Source of the DNA: Actinomyces weissii
Lineage (GTDB): Bacteria; Actinomycetota; Actinomycetes; Actinomycetales; Actinomycetaceae
Assembly (NCBI RefSeq): GCF_016598775.1
Contig: NZ_CP066802.1
Location: 1,860,001-1,924,000, forward strand
Length of the DNA stretch: 64,000 nucleotides
Direction: 5' to 3'
Made by a program: the position numbers and the translations under genes. The notes below the pieces were generated by a model. It made no database searches. It saw nothing but the letters and a program-made list of their open reading frames with translations, and was not told where the DNA came from. Positions 17,611 to 26,574 of this stretch are shown piece by piece. Every line of letters starts with the position of its first letter. The stretch's first letter is position 1.

Positions 17611-17638
17611 ACCCAGGATCGTCCGTCGGAAGCTAATG

Positions 17639-17647
17639 TGCTATACT
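17639..17647 (+). promoter_or_regulatory. Extended -10 promoter of the Abi-associated RNA
   Basis: TGCTATACT is a near-consensus extended -10 (TGn plus TATACT at 17642-17647). The -35 region is poor. Transcription would start near 17653, just before the hairpin RNA and about 135 nt ahead of the annotated Abi start. Confidence 0.65.
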
Positions 17648-17650
17648 TCA

Positions 17651-17719
17651 ACTAACCGTTCAGCCCGCCTCGACTCCGGTCGAGAGTGGGCTGGATTTCT
17701 TTCCGGCCCGGGAACGGCG
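17651..17719 (+). ncRNA. Candidate structured RNA upstream of the Abi gene (abiF-RNA-like)
   Basis: A hairpin at 17661-17693 has an outer stem CAGCCC/GGGCTG, a small internal loop (GC against AGT), an inner stem CTCGAC/GTCGAG and a TCCG tetraloop. It is followed by GATTTCTTTCC and a second short stem TTCC/GGAA (17701-17704 with 17711-17714). A strong extended -10 sits at the right distance upstream. Abi_2/AbiF genes are known to be preceded by conserved small structured RNAs thought to act as RNA antitoxins or guides. The position and shape fit; membership of the Rfam family was not tested. Confidence 0.6.
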
Positions 17720-17788
17720 ATGTAACAGAGGTCAATCAAGCCTGCCACAACGATCGAGGAACAGATCAAGCTGCTTCAAGACCGCGGC

Positions 17789-18670
17789 ATGGATATTGAT
17801 GAGGCCCTGGCACAACAGTGGCTCACCAACGTGAGCTGCTACCGGCTCTCGGCGTACTGGTACCCCGCCCGCACACGAGATGAGCGGGGAGCAAGAAGCG
17901 ACAGCTTCCATGAGGGCACAGCCTTCAAGGACGTGGTTGCACTCTATGAGGCTGACCGGAGGCTGCGCACACTCATCCACGACGGCATGGAGAGGATCGA
18001 GATCACCATGCGAGCCCGCATCGGCGAGCTCTTATGCGCTGACGACCCACTCGCCTACAACGAGCCGCACAGGTTCCGCAGCAACTTCAACCACGCATTG
18101 TGGATAGAGACTGCTCGCAGGAGAATCGACCGCGCGAGAGGCTGCAACGAGTCCATCAGGCACTACCGTGACGAGTACGGTGGCAGGCACCCTTTCTGGG
18201 TGCTGGCGGAGGTGCTGGACTTCTCTGACCTGTCACGCCTTTTCCAAGGACTGCATCCTCAGGGCCAGCACAGCATCGCCGAAGGTCTCGGCATCGTCAT
18301 TGACCTTAGCGCGCTATCAATAAGCCAGCGACGCAGAGTTATAAGCAGCTCACCGTTTACTAGCTGGCTGGAACAGCTCACTATCCTGCGCAATACCTGC
18401 GCGCATCACGGCAGGGTGTGGAACAAGCACTTTATACCTGCGACCACGGCAGCACTACGCACCCAGCACGCGCTCTCCAGCCTTCCTGAGGGTCAGAGCG
18501 AACGGATCTTCGGATCCCTAACCGTTATGGCCTACCTGCTGCGCGTGACGTCTCCGGGGACGACCTGGCCCGAGAAGGTTGCCACCCTGGTCAACGACGA
18601 CTTCCTCCCAAACCCTCTCGTGTCCCCCGGCAGCCTAGGTGTCCCAGCGAGCTGGAGCAGGCGCCTGTAG
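17789..18670 (+). CDS. Abi_2 (AbiD/AbiF-type) abortive-infection protein with HEPN motif
   Basis: 293 aa from ATG 17789. Family signature: YRLSAYWYPAR (~18-28), ALYEADRRLRTLIHDGMERIEITMRARI (~51-78), a central helical domain, and LRNTCAHHGRVWN with R201 and H206 forming a HEPN RxxxxH ribonuclease motif. Such proteins are expected to cleave RNA and stop growth or phage replication. The family N-terminus (KPATTIEEQIKLLQDRG) is encoded in frame upstream, back to 17726, but no standard start codon lies there: an ATG at 17720 is followed at once by TAA. So either translation starts at 17789, an unusual start is used, or the gene is damaged. Base composition looks less GC-rich than its neighbours, suggesting transfer. 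An IS110 relic precedes it. Confidence 0.85.
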   Translation: MDIDEALAQQWLTNVSCYRLSAYWYPARTRDERGARSDSFHEGTAFKDVVALYEADRRLRTLIHDGMERIEITMRARIGELLCADDPLAYNEPHRFRSNFNHALWIETARRRIDRARGCNESIRHYRDEYGGRHPFWVLAEVLDFSDLSRLFQGLHPQGQHSIAEGLGIVIDLSALSISQRRRVISSSPFTSWLEQLTILRNTCAHHGRVWNKHFIPATTAALRTQHALSSLPEGQSERIFGSLTVMAYLLRVTSPGTTWPEKVATLVNDDFLPNPLVSPGSLGVPASWSRRL

Positions 18671-18783
18671 TTAGAAGAACCTGCCACATCCTCTACCCTT
18701 ATCAACCTCTGCAGGCACCCCTTGTCAACCAGCTGACCAGAAGCTGGCTCAAGACCCGTAAAGGAGTCGTACAGCAGCCGTCC

Positions 18784-19500
18784 TTACAGGTGCTTCAGGG
18801 CCTCGCGGCGGCTCAACGGGGACAGGTCCGGGTGGCGCTCGACGAAGGCCCGCACCCAGGTGGGGTCCGTGCGGGCGTAGTCGCGCAGCGCCCAGCCGAT
18901 AGCCTTGCGGATAAAGAACTCACGGTCATGCTGGTTGGCCTCGATAACCTCCGTGAGCAGGTCCAGGTCCGTGCGGTCCTTGTGCTGGAGCTGGCAGATG
19001 ATGGCGCTGCGGCGCACCCACAGGTCGGGGTCGCGCGCCCAGGAAAGCAGGGTCCCACCCGCCTCCGGGTGCTCCAGCAGCACCAGCCCAACCGCGTGGC
19101 TGGTCTCGTCCACCAGGTCCCACCACTGGCCGGTGCGCAGCAGGCGCTCGTACAGGTCCAGGGACTGCAGCCGACCGGCGTGCGCCGTCGAGAGCCGGGC
19201 GCGGATAACCGACAGCACCGCGAAGCGCTCCTCACGGTGCTCCGCCTGGTCCCACAGGAGCCGCAAGGTCGTCTCCCAGGTGACGGCGTCCACCCACAGC
19301 CCCGGGTGCGCCCGGGCAGCGGCCACGGCGAGGGCCCGCACCTGGGGCACCCCCACCCCGTACATGGGCATCTCCGACTTGAGGTACCGGCGCTGCTGCT
19401 CAGCCCGCGCCGGATCCCCTGCCGCCGCAAAGTCAGCGCGCAGCCCGTGGATGAAGGCTCCCGCCTCCTCGGCGAGCCGGGTACCTGCCAGTGGACTCAT
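18784..19500 (-). CDS. DNA alkylation repair protein, AlkD-like DNA glycosylase
   Basis: 238 aa, all-helical HEAT-like repeat protein of the AlkD family, which excises positively charged alkylated purines (N3- and N7-alkyl). Evidence: QRRYLKSEMPMYGVGVPQVRALA near the N-terminus, LLRTGQWWDLVDETSH with the active-site W and D, and FFIRKAIGWALRDYARTDPTWV. The length is normal. The start at ATG 19500 has no strong ribosome-binding site. It is convergent with the Abi gene and has no operon partners. Confidence 0.9.
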   Translation of the reverse strand: MSPLAGTRLAEEAGAFIHGLRADFAAAGDPARAEQQRRYLKSEMPMYGVGVPQVRALAVAAARAHPGLWVDAVTWETTLRLLWDQAEHREERFAVLSVIRARLSTAHAGRLQSLDLYERLLRTGQWWDLVDETSHAVGLVLLEHPEAGGTLLSWARDPDLWVRRSAIICQLQHKDRTDLDLLTEVIEANQHDREFFIRKAIGWALRDYARTDPTWVRAFVERHPDLSPLSRREALKHL

Positions 19501-19920
19501 ACCGTCACGATAGCCGCTGCCGCCGCGTCATCAGCGCAGCTGCAGCTACGACGGCGGGGCACCAGCACTCCCCCGCCGTCGTCAGCCCGGGAGCCCACCC
19601 CTGGCCGGTCAGCGGCGGGCGTGCAGGCAGCGGTCAGAGCCCCTACTGCTACCCACCAAGAATCGGCCACGTGGTCGATCCGCATGATTCCGGGGCTCGC
19701 CCACCTGGAACCCCACCAACAGGCCCCGCAGACGCGCAACGGCGTCCCGCCAGGCCGGACCACCAAGCCAGCCTGCCAGGCCAACCCACCAACCAACGAG
19801 GACCAGCCCACCATCCTCGCAGAACGCAAGTAGTTGTCACTCTGGAAAGTGCTTGCTAGAATTCAGATCATAGGGTACCGCCCCTCCAGCACCAGCCACA
19901 CCAACCCGCAGGAGAACACC
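19501..19920. other. 420-bp intergenic region ending in a promoter and leader
   Basis: Between AlkD and the membrane protein I see no gene. The last 90 bp hold a near-consensus promoter (annotated separately) and a GGAGAA ribosome-binding site at about 19910-19915. Confidence 0.5.
19834..19862 (+). promoter_or_regulatory. Near-consensus housekeeping promoter
   Basis: TTGTCA at 19834-19839, a 17-bp spacer and TAGAAT at 19857-19862. Transcription would start near 19869, about 50 nt upstream of the membrane-protein ATG. This is among the best sigma-70-type matches in the window. Confidence 0.75.
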
Positions 19921-20604
19921 ATGGACACCAGCAGGACCCCAGGTCGGAGCACCTATCTCCAGGCCCCCGGGCGCATCTTTATCGCGCTGAGCATCGTCGC
20001 CGTCGCCGCCTTCATCGTCGTCGGTATCGTGACAAAGGACCCGGCGATACCCTTCATAGGCACGATCTGCACCGCTTCTCTCGCTGCCGTCCCCGCCCAC
20101 CGCGCCCGTCAGGTGGAAGAAACAGCCAATGAGGTGGAAGCGGAGGCCCCCCTCCTGCCACCCACCCCCTCAGCCCAGCAGCTCGACGCCGCACAGGCCC
20201 GAGCCCTCCTCATGCAGGCCGAGCGCCTGGGCGCCTCCACCCGCTCACGCGCGAGCGCGGCCCCGAGCCTCTTCCTGCTGTCCCTGGGATGCCTGTGCTC
20301 GATGCTTATCGGCGCCCTGCACCTGGTCGCCCTCACCGATGAGAGCCTCGTGTGGCTACCGCTGGCGGTCTCCATGCCCTGGCTGGCTATCCTCCTCATC
20401 GCCTTCGGCGCCTTCCACCGGTCGGCCAAGGCGGGCTTCTCCACACGGTGGCTCCAGGTGATGACGGCCTGGGGCGTCCTGTGGCTGCTCATCATGCTCG
20501 GCATGACCATCCTGTGGAGGGGTGAGCTCTGGTTCGCCCTCACCGGTATCGGGGCCATCACCGCGGTGACGACGTGGGGCGCCTGGCGGGAGGCCCGGAA
20601 GTGA
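19921..20604 (+). CDS. Uncharacterised membrane protein paired with a winged-helix regulator
   Basis: 227 aa. Hydrophobic segments lie at about 19-40, 48-62, 118-140, 148-168, 184-204 and 206-222, with a charged cytoplasmic helix (~65-110) between the second and third. I do not recognise a family. The start at 19921 is chosen over a possible upstream TTG because GGAGAA lies just ahead and the upstream codons overlap the promoter. The stop overlaps the next gene's GTG by four bases. Membrane protein plus small winged-helix regulator is a common two-gene arrangement in actinobacteria; the regulator probably controls this operon. Confidence 0.75.
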   Translation: MDTSRTPGRSTYLQAPGRIFIALSIVAVAAFIVVGIVTKDPAIPFIGTICTASLAAVPAHRARQVEETANEVEAEAPLLPPTPSAQQLDAAQARALLMQAERLGASTRSRASAAPSLFLLSLGCLCSMLIGALHLVALTDESLVWLPLAVSMPWLAILLIAFGAFHRSAKAGFSTRWLQVMTAWGVLWLLIMLGMTILWRGELWFALTGIGAITAVTTWGAWREARK

Positions 20605-20912
20605 GCGCCGAGCAGCACACGCAGCACCCCCGCCATCGGCTCAACGACGCCCTTATGCACCCGGTGCGCTTCTCCCTGGCCGCTGCGCTGGCCTCCGCTG
20701 AGGAGATTGACTTCCCCACCCTGCGCGACACCCTGCAGGTCTCCGACTCGGTGCTCAGCCGGCAGGCCTCCCAGCTTGAGAGCCTCGGCCTGGTGCGCAT
20801 CAAGAAGGGTTACGTCGGCAAGCGGCCCCGCACCTGGATGTCCTTGACCGCGGAGGGCCGCACCCAGTGGCAGGCACACCTGGAGGCCCTGCGCGCCATC
20901 GCCGAGGGATGA
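20601..20912 (+). CDS. Winged-helix transcriptional regulator (small MarR/PadR-like)
   Basis: 103 aa, starting at GTG 20601 within the stop of the previous gene (GTGA), with GGGAGG about 8 nt upstream. HRLNDALMHPVRFSLAAALASAEEIDFPTLRDTLQVSDSVLSRQASQLESLGLVRIKKGYVGKRPRTWMSLT is a helix-turn-helix followed by a beta wing, of the type annotated as transcriptional regulator with an HTH_27-like winged helix. No effector domain is present. It is likely an autoregulator of the two-gene operon. Confidence 0.85.
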   Translation: MSAEQHTQHPRHRLNDALMHPVRFSLAAALASAEEIDFPTLRDTLQVSDSVLSRQASQLESLGLVRIKKGYVGKRPRTWMSLTAEGRTQWQAHLEALRAIAEG

Positions 20913-21028
20913 CGGCGGCCGGAGGCGGGCGGGCGGCGCCCGTCTTCTCCCCGTCATCAGCGACGGCGCCCCAGGCAGGTCCTCGGTGGGCGCCCGCGCA
21001 GGCTCCCGCGCAAGCACCCGCCCAGCAG

Positions 21029-24000
21029 TTACCGTCTGCGGTAGCGCTCGGTGCGCAGCTCCGTGTAGCCGGGCCGGTCACCGTCCTGGTAGCGCCGCCA
21101 AGCATCCTCAAAGAGCCGCCGCATGGTGGTCAGGGGCACCACCACCCCCAGGTTCGGCGTCACCCTGGGCCCGTCGGACAGGTCGTAGAAGGGAGCCTTC
21201 CACACTTCCAGGGGCAGATGCGGGCGAGAGGCCTCCAGCCAGCCTCCCGGCAGGAACAGACGGCGTCCCGCCCGCTCCCGCTTGGCCTCTATCACCAGGC
21301 CCTGCTCCAGCAGCGGAGCGCCGGCGGCCAGCCGTTGCGCCCTGGTCCAGCCGTTCCACTCCTGCACGCGCGCTTCCGTCGGGTCGCTCAGGGCCAGCAG
21401 CTGCAGCCAGTAGCGGGCTGGGTCCTGCTCCAGGCCCAGCACCCGGGACACCTCGGCCACTACCTGCGGGGCGGAGGCCAGCGGGTCCTTCGGGTGCCCG
21501 GAAGCCTCCACCAGCAGGTCCGCGGCGATCTCGTCATAGGATCCCACCAGCACGTCCAGGCGGTAACGCAGCAGCGAGAACAGCCTCTCCCCGCCTGGCA
21601 CCGCCGCCAGGATACGCCGGTCCTTCTCCCAGTCCCTGGACTTGCGGGGGTTCCACACCACGCCGCTGCTGGAGCCGTTCCAGGTGAGGCTCCAGCCTGC
21701 CACGGTGTCCACCGTCCCCTCAGGGGTGGTCTCGTCCACCTTAGGCAGACCCAGCACGGCCCGCAGCCCGCTGTCATGGTCTATGAGCTCCAGGCTGCTC
21801 CTCGCAGCGTGCTGGCGCATATCCGTGTAGACCTGCGCCAGCCAGGCGGCGAGGTCACTGCCGGGCCGAGCCTGCGTGACCGCCCAGAGCCAGATGTCCA
21901 GGTACTGGGTGTCCGGCTCCTCACCCAGGTCCCGCAGGCGCTGCGCCCCGTTCCAGGCGAAGGCGCTGTCGGCAGCGGAGAGGAGCTCTCCGGGCAGGTA
22001 GAAGGGGCGGGCCGCCCCGGACAAGGAGAGCCTGCTCTGCTCACGCCGCCAGGCGGCTATCACCGCCTCCACGTCCAGTCCCTCACGCACCAGGCGCAGC
22101 GGGTCCGCAGCCCCCGCCTCCACCAGGCGCAGCAGGGTCTCACGCCCCAGGCCATCCAGGAACTCGCGGCCGCTACGGGCCTCCTTGGCCTTCAGCCCCA
22201 GCAGCTCCCGCAGATCCTTGCCCAGGAAGTTGGCGGAGCTAGCCCACTGCTCCGGCAGTCCCGCCAGCAGCAGGGCGGCGGCGGCTGGCTCCCAGCCGGT
22301 CCCCTCCGCCAGGCGGGTCACCTTCTGCGGGTCCCACGGGGGTGCCCCCTGCTCCAGCAGCACCCGGAAGGCCTCCAGCAGCACCCCGGCCTCCAGCCCG
22401 CAGCCGCGCATCACCACCTTGGTGGGGCGCCAGTCAACGAACCTGGGTACGCCTCCGGAGGGCGAGTAGAAGCGGGCTGCCGTGGCCCAGGCTGCGAACA
22501 CAAAGTTGCTGCCGATCAGGACGGCGGGCCCTCTTCTTGTCCTCACCACCCGGGCAGGCACCCCGGCAGCCTCGGGCACGTCCAGACCAGGCACGTCAAA
22601 GACGCAGCAGCTGGGTGAGTAGATGCCCGCGTCCACGACGTCGCCAAAGGCCGCCGCCGCCTGGAGGACCACCTTCCGGGGCGCCAGGGGGCGGGTGGCG
22701 GAGAAGAGCAGGGCCAGGGGGTGGGTCAACAGGTAGGCGGTGTTGAACCTCACCGAGATCAAGGGGATCTCCGCACCGGCCAGGCGTCTGCCGATGTCCA
22801 GGGTCCCCTCACGGTCAGTGGTGCTGTCCCCGGCGCCGGTGGCCCAGCCCATGAGGCTCGTGGAGGCCTCCCCCAGGAAGCTGCACGGTGCCTCCGGGGT
22901 GGCTTGCAGCCAGGTCTGGGGCTCGCTGACGATCCGCTTGACGCGCGCTGCGGCCCAGATGACGGCGTTCACCAAGTCTGCGTCCTTGCTCCGCAACAGC
23001 AGACTGGCAGCTAGGCGGGCCTTCCAGTTCAGGACCCGGGAGGCGTCCTCCTGGCTGCTGGAGTCAGCCCCGCTCTTGTTCTCCAGGTGCTTGGCTGCCG
23101 GAACCACCGCCAGCAGCATGGCGGCCTGGGCCGGGGTGACGGCCCGCAGGCGGGCGCTCACGGCGGCGTTACGCACCTGGAGCTGGTGCCAGCCCGCCCA
23201 GGGCAGCCGGTGCAGCAGGTGCTTACAGCCGTCGGCACCAGCGGCGGGTAGCAGGGGCGCCTGGTCCTCCTCCCGGCACAGACCGTCCCAGCTGGCGATC
23301 CAGGCGCCTCCGCCAGGCCGTTGCAGGCGTCCCCTCAGGAGACTGGTAGTGGAGGAGACCGTAGCCTGCCCGTCGGCGTCCAGGTACAGGTACTCGGCGT
23401 CGCGACTCAGGGCCACCCAGACGTGGCGTCCGGCCGCGGTGGAGAAGCAGGAGGCCGACGTCGTCGGGTAGGTCGGGCACCAGGTGGTGTTGTAGGGCTT
23501 CAGCTCCCAGCCCTCCCGCAGGTAGGGTTCCACCAGCCCCGCCAGAGGGCCGGGCAGTGACCGTCGGCCCTTGGTGCCGGTGTCCGGGTCCACCTCCCGG
23601 ACCTCCCTGCCGTCCGCCCAGTAGTGGGTCCCCTCCTGGAACAGCCGGGAACGGTAGTGGAAAGGGTTCTCCAGGTCCCCCGGACGGACCAGGTGCGCAC
23701 CCACCAGGCGCCCCTCAGGAACGGGCAGGGTCAGGGTGGACCGAGAGTCCTGAAAGAAGGGATCCAGATCACGCTCCAGGCCCGGTCTGGTGGACCACAG
23801 CAGGACCCGGGACCAGGATTCAATGTATGCGGCGCAGGCGGTGGCCTCACCTACCAGCAGGTAGTCCCAGTCCTCATGATGGCTGGCGTGCCGGGGGGTG
23901 AAGGTGGCCTGCGCGACCCGTTCCTGGCCGTCCACCCAGATCACACGTCCCGCGGCAGCGACGCCGACGGCGGGGAAGGACTCGTGCAAGGTCACCTCGC

Positions 24001-25585
24001 CGCCCAGCGAGGCGGCAGCCGTCTCCAGCGCGGGCCAGGTGTACTCAACCAGCAGGCCGTCACGCAGGACCCCGGCAAGCAGCGTGGGGGTGTCCAGGTG
24101 CCGGGTCAGCTCCGCCAGCTGCCGCGGGTAGGCGGCGCGCGCCTGCGGGGAGAACAGGGGTTGCAGGCGGAGGCACTCCTGGTGCACCTCCACAGCGGTG
24201 GGGTGCTCCCCCAGCCGCGACTCGTTCCACTGGCCCAGGAGCCTGCGAGCACCCGGGTGGGCGAGCAGCAGGTCCAGGTGCTTCTTGGCCATCTCACCTG
24301 CTGCGGGCGCCGCGATACCGGCGTGCTCGCTGTCGGCCAGGAACCCCAGGTCGGGCCGCTCCTCCGCCGCCACCCAGGGCTCCAGGTCCAGGCGCCCGTA
24401 GGTGCGGGACTCGTCAAAGACCACCCGTGCCCCCGTCTCCAGCAAGGCGTCCAGCAGCTCCGGCTGGAGGCGGTTCAGGAGGCTGCGGAGCCGGACCTTC
24501 TGCCCCGCCAGGCCCGGTAGGCGCCGGACCAGGAGACTGAGCCGACGGGGGTAGGCGGCGTCCTCGGTGTTCTGGAGCGCCCGGGTGTAGCGCTCTGCCC
24601 AGGCGCGTGCGTCAGAGCGCCCCTCCAGCAGCTCTGCCACAGCGCCCGTGTCCTCCAGCAGCCCCACCCAGTCGTCAGAGGGGACGGCGGCGGGGACCAG
24701 GGCGAGCAGGGCCTGCCTGGTCTCCGGCTGCTCGCGGACCAGGGCCACCAGTGGGGACTTAAAGCTCTTCCAGAAGGCCGCCGGGGCCTTCTCCAGGGCG
24801 GGGGAGCCGATAACCGCCTGCAGGAACTGTGTCAGCGCCTCCTGCTGGGGGACCTTGGCGGCCCGGGCGAGGCGGCGCAGGTCCGTGGCCAGACCCCCGT
24901 AGGGCGGCATGCCGCCCTTGACCCGCTCGATGTTGAGCCGCAGGAAGCTCTCCAGGGCGGGCTCCGGCGCCTGCCGCTCCAGCAGCGCCTTGGACTCCGC
25001 GCTCAGCTCCTTGGCGCTCAGGGCTCCCGCCAGGGCGAACTCCAGCATCGCCTGGCGGTGCCGCTCCTCGTCGACGGCCAGGTTGTGGACGCGCTCCGCC
25101 TCCCGGGCCTTGCCAAAGAACTGGGCGGCATAGTCACGGTTGTCGTGGCGCAGGAAGATGCGGGCCGCCTCCTCCAGGAAGGTCGGCAGGAAGTGGGGGG
25201 CGCTGTCCCCCAGCGTCTTCGCCAGCCGGTCCAGGCTGTCCTTGGCGTTGCCCGGCTTGGTCCGTGCCTGCTTCGCGACCCGCCGCAGGTCCCCCACCAG
25301 GTTCAGGGCGTGGTGGGCGTTCTGCGGGTCGTTGACTATGGGCCAGGCGGGGAAGCCGATGGCGCGGCTGCGCACGTAGCCGACGCTAGTACCCCCGGCT
25401 GGGGTGAAGAACAAGGTCTTCAGGGAGAGGTCTTCTGCCTCCACCAGGTTGTCCTGCACCAGGCGCACGACGGTGCGCCCGGCGAGGGCGGGGTGGGTGT
25501 AGGCGCGGGCCTGCAGCCCGGTGAGCTCCGGCGCCGCCGTGGTGGACACGCCCCCAAGAGCAGCCACCTGCGAGTCGTCAGTCAT
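21029..25585 (-). CDS. Very large uncharacterised protein of the MoxR/VWA-associated cluster
   Basis: 1518 aa from ATG 25585 (AAGGGA upstream). No signal peptide, membrane segment or catalytic motif is recognisable. The N-terminal third is alpha-helical and repeat-like (for example FLEEAARIFLRHDNRDYAAQFFGKAREAERVHNLAVDEERHRQAML, resembling TPR-type packing). The rest is mixed with many Trp residues. The start overlaps the end of the DUF4132-like gene by 8 nt, so the two are coupled and probably act together. It may be a DUF4132-associated scaffold, which is inference. The C-terminus is RRYQDGDRPGYTELRTERYRRR. Confidence 0.8.
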   Translation of the reverse strand: MTDDSQVAALGGVSTTAAPELTGLQARAYTHPALAGRTVVRLVQDNLVEAEDLSLKTLFFTPAGGTSVGYVRSRAIGFPAWPIVNDPQNAHHALNLVGDLRRVAKQARTKPGNAKDSLDRLAKTLGDSAPHFLPTFLEEAARIFLRHDNRDYAAQFFGKAREAERVHNLAVDEERHRQAMLEFALAGALSAKELSAESKALLERQAPEPALESFLRLNIERVKGGMPPYGGLATDLRRLARAAKVPQQEALTQFLQAVIGSPALEKAPAAFWKSFKSPLVALVREQPETRQALLALVPAAVPSDDWVGLLEDTGAVAELLEGRSDARAWAERYTRALQNTEDAAYPRRLSLLVRRLPGLAGQKVRLRSLLNRLQPELLDALLETGARVVFDESRTYGRLDLEPWVAAEERPDLGFLADSEHAGIAAPAAGEMAKKHLDLLLAHPGARRLLGQWNESRLGEHPTAVEVHQECLRLQPLFSPQARAAYPRQLAELTRHLDTPTLLAGVLRDGLLVEYTWPALETAAASLGGEVTLHESFPAVGVAAAGRVIWVDGQERVAQATFTPRHASHHEDWDYLLVGEATACAAYIESWSRVLLWSTRPGLERDLDPFFQDSRSTLTLPVPEGRLVGAHLVRPGDLENPFHYRSRLFQEGTHYWADGREVREVDPDTGTKGRRSLPGPLAGLVEPYLREGWELKPYNTTWCPTYPTTSASCFSTAAGRHVWVALSRDAEYLYLDADGQATVSSTTSLLRGRLQRPGGGAWIASWDGLCREEDQAPLLPAAGADGCKHLLHRLPWAGWHQLQVRNAAVSARLRAVTPAQAAMLLAVVPAAKHLENKSGADSSSQEDASRVLNWKARLAASLLLRSKDADLVNAVIWAAARVKRIVSEPQTWLQATPEAPCSFLGEASTSLMGWATGAGDSTTDREGTLDIGRRLAGAEIPLISVRFNTAYLLTHPLALLFSATRPLAPRKVVLQAAAAFGDVVDAGIYSPSCCVFDVPGLDVPEAAGVPARVVRTRRGPAVLIGSNFVFAAWATAARFYSPSGGVPRFVDWRPTKVVMRGCGLEAGVLLEAFRVLLEQGAPPWDPQKVTRLAEGTGWEPAAAALLLAGLPEQWASSANFLGKDLRELLGLKAKEARSGREFLDGLGRETLLRLVEAGAADPLRLVREGLDVEAVIAAWRREQSRLSLSGAARPFYLPGELLSAADSAFAWNGAQRLRDLGEEPDTQYLDIWLWAVTQARPGSDLAAWLAQVYTDMRQHAARSSLELIDHDSGLRAVLGLPKVDETTPEGTVDTVAGWSLTWNGSSSGVVWNPRKSRDWEKDRRILAAVPGGERLFSLLRYRLDVLVGSYDEIAADLLVEASGHPKDPLASAPQVVAEVSRVLGLEQDPARYWLQLLALSDPTEARVQEWNGWTRAQRLAAGAPLLEQGLVIEAKRERAGRRLFLPGGWLEASRPHLPLEVWKAPFYDLSDGPRVTPNLGVVVPLTTMRRLFEDAWRRYQDGDRPGYTELRTERYRRR

Positions 25586-26423
25586 CTGTGTCCCTTTCCA
25601 CGGTGCGTCCGGCGTAGACGTGGGCGGCCATGCGCACGCCCTCCGAGTAGGCGACTGGACCAACCTGTCCCACCGGCAGGACCCTGTCCGCGCATACCCA
25701 GTGCAGGTCCCCGGTCTCGGTCTCCAGCTCCGGGGCCTCCGCCCCGATCCAGTAGCGGGCGGTCACCAGCTCGCCGTCCTCGTGGACGGGGCAGACCACG
25801 TAGCCGCCGGAGACCTGGAAGCCTGCGGCCAGGGCGCGGCCCGTAGCGAAGCGCAGCTGCTTGAAGGTGCCACCGGACCAGTCCTCCAGGGTGGTGTGGT
25901 CGGCCTGGGCCGGGTCGGGGCGGTGCACCTCCCGGAAGAGCTGGTCGAAGCGCTGCTGAATGCCCAGCTCAGCGGCGAACTCCCGCAGTCCCTCCAGGTC
26001 CGCCAGGGTGGCGGGGTGAGGGATAAGGACCGTGGCGTCACTGATCCGGGCAGTCTCACCGTCCAGGTCCACCACGCCCAGGCCCGCCTCGTCGGCGGCG
26101 CGCAGGAAGCCTCCCAGAGTGCCGTCCGCGGTGGCGACGACGAGGTCGGTGAGCCAGGAGCGCCAGGCCTCGTCCGGCCACACGGCGGCGATGACGGCGC
26201 GCGGCACCGGCAGCGAGCGCAGGAGCCAGAGCTCCACGGTCTGCCCGGCCTCGACGTCGTGCTGGTGCAGGAATGACAGGGCGGAATCCAGATTCTTCCA
26301 GGTCTGGGTCTTCTTGGTCGCCGCAGGCACCGCCTTAAGCACCCTGCCCTTGCTGCTGCGGGCGACGATCCGGCCTGCCCGGATGCTCAGCTCGTGGCCG
26401 GAACCGGCGGGGATCCACTTCAT
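25578..26423 (-). CDS. DUF4132-domain-like protein
   Basis: 281 aa starting at ATG 26423 with GGAG upstream; longer frames to 26564 lack a ribosome-binding site and overlap the divergent promoter. The core VLIPHPATLADLEGLREFAAELGIQQRFDQLFREVHRP...FKQLRFATGRALAAGFQVSGGYVVCPV matches the DUF4132 pattern (PFxQxFREVY...). Such proteins occur repeatedly beside MoxR ATPases, VWA and SWIM proteins. The biochemical role is unknown. It forms a two-gene operon with the 1518-aa protein, divergent from the moxR operon. Confidence 0.7.
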   Translation of the reverse strand: MKWIPAGSGHELSIRAGRIVARSSKGRVLKAVPAATKKTQTWKNLDSALSFLHQHDVEAGQTVELWLLRSLPVPRAVIAAVWPDEAWRSWLTDLVVATADGTLGGFLRAADEAGLGVVDLDGETARISDATVLIPHPATLADLEGLREFAAELGIQQRFDQLFREVHRPDPAQADHTTLEDWSGGTFKQLRFATGRALAAGFQVSGGYVVCPVHEDGELVTARYWIGAEAPELETETGDLHWVCADRVLPVGQVGPVAYSEGVRMAAHVYAGRTVERDTDD

Positions 26424-26574
26424 CAGGGTCTCCTGCTCTGTGACACGACACTGGGGCAAGCCTGCCGAGTCTATCTGCTGTGGCACAGCCCACGGCTCCG
26501 ATAGCCTGTCCGCACCACGGTTCCCGGCCCCACGCGCAAGCCCGTCCTCCCGCCCATTAAACAAAGGAGCCCCG
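26424..26574. promoter_or_regulatory. Divergent promoter region of the five-gene MoxR/VWA cluster
   Basis: The 151 bp separate ATG 26423 (minus) from ATG 26575 (plus). A perfect dyad GCTGTG-G-CACAGC lies at 26477-26489, centrally placed, and could bind a regulator controlling both operons. AAAGGAG at 26563-26569 is the ribosome-binding site of the ATPase gene. Confidence 0.5.

Noticed and set aside
17560..17620. Duplicated fragment of alkD upstream of the Abi gene
   Set aside because: GACGAAGGCCCGCACCCAGG occurs here and in alkD, but the surrounding sequence is better explained by IS110 transposase in another frame; the 20-bp match is isolated.
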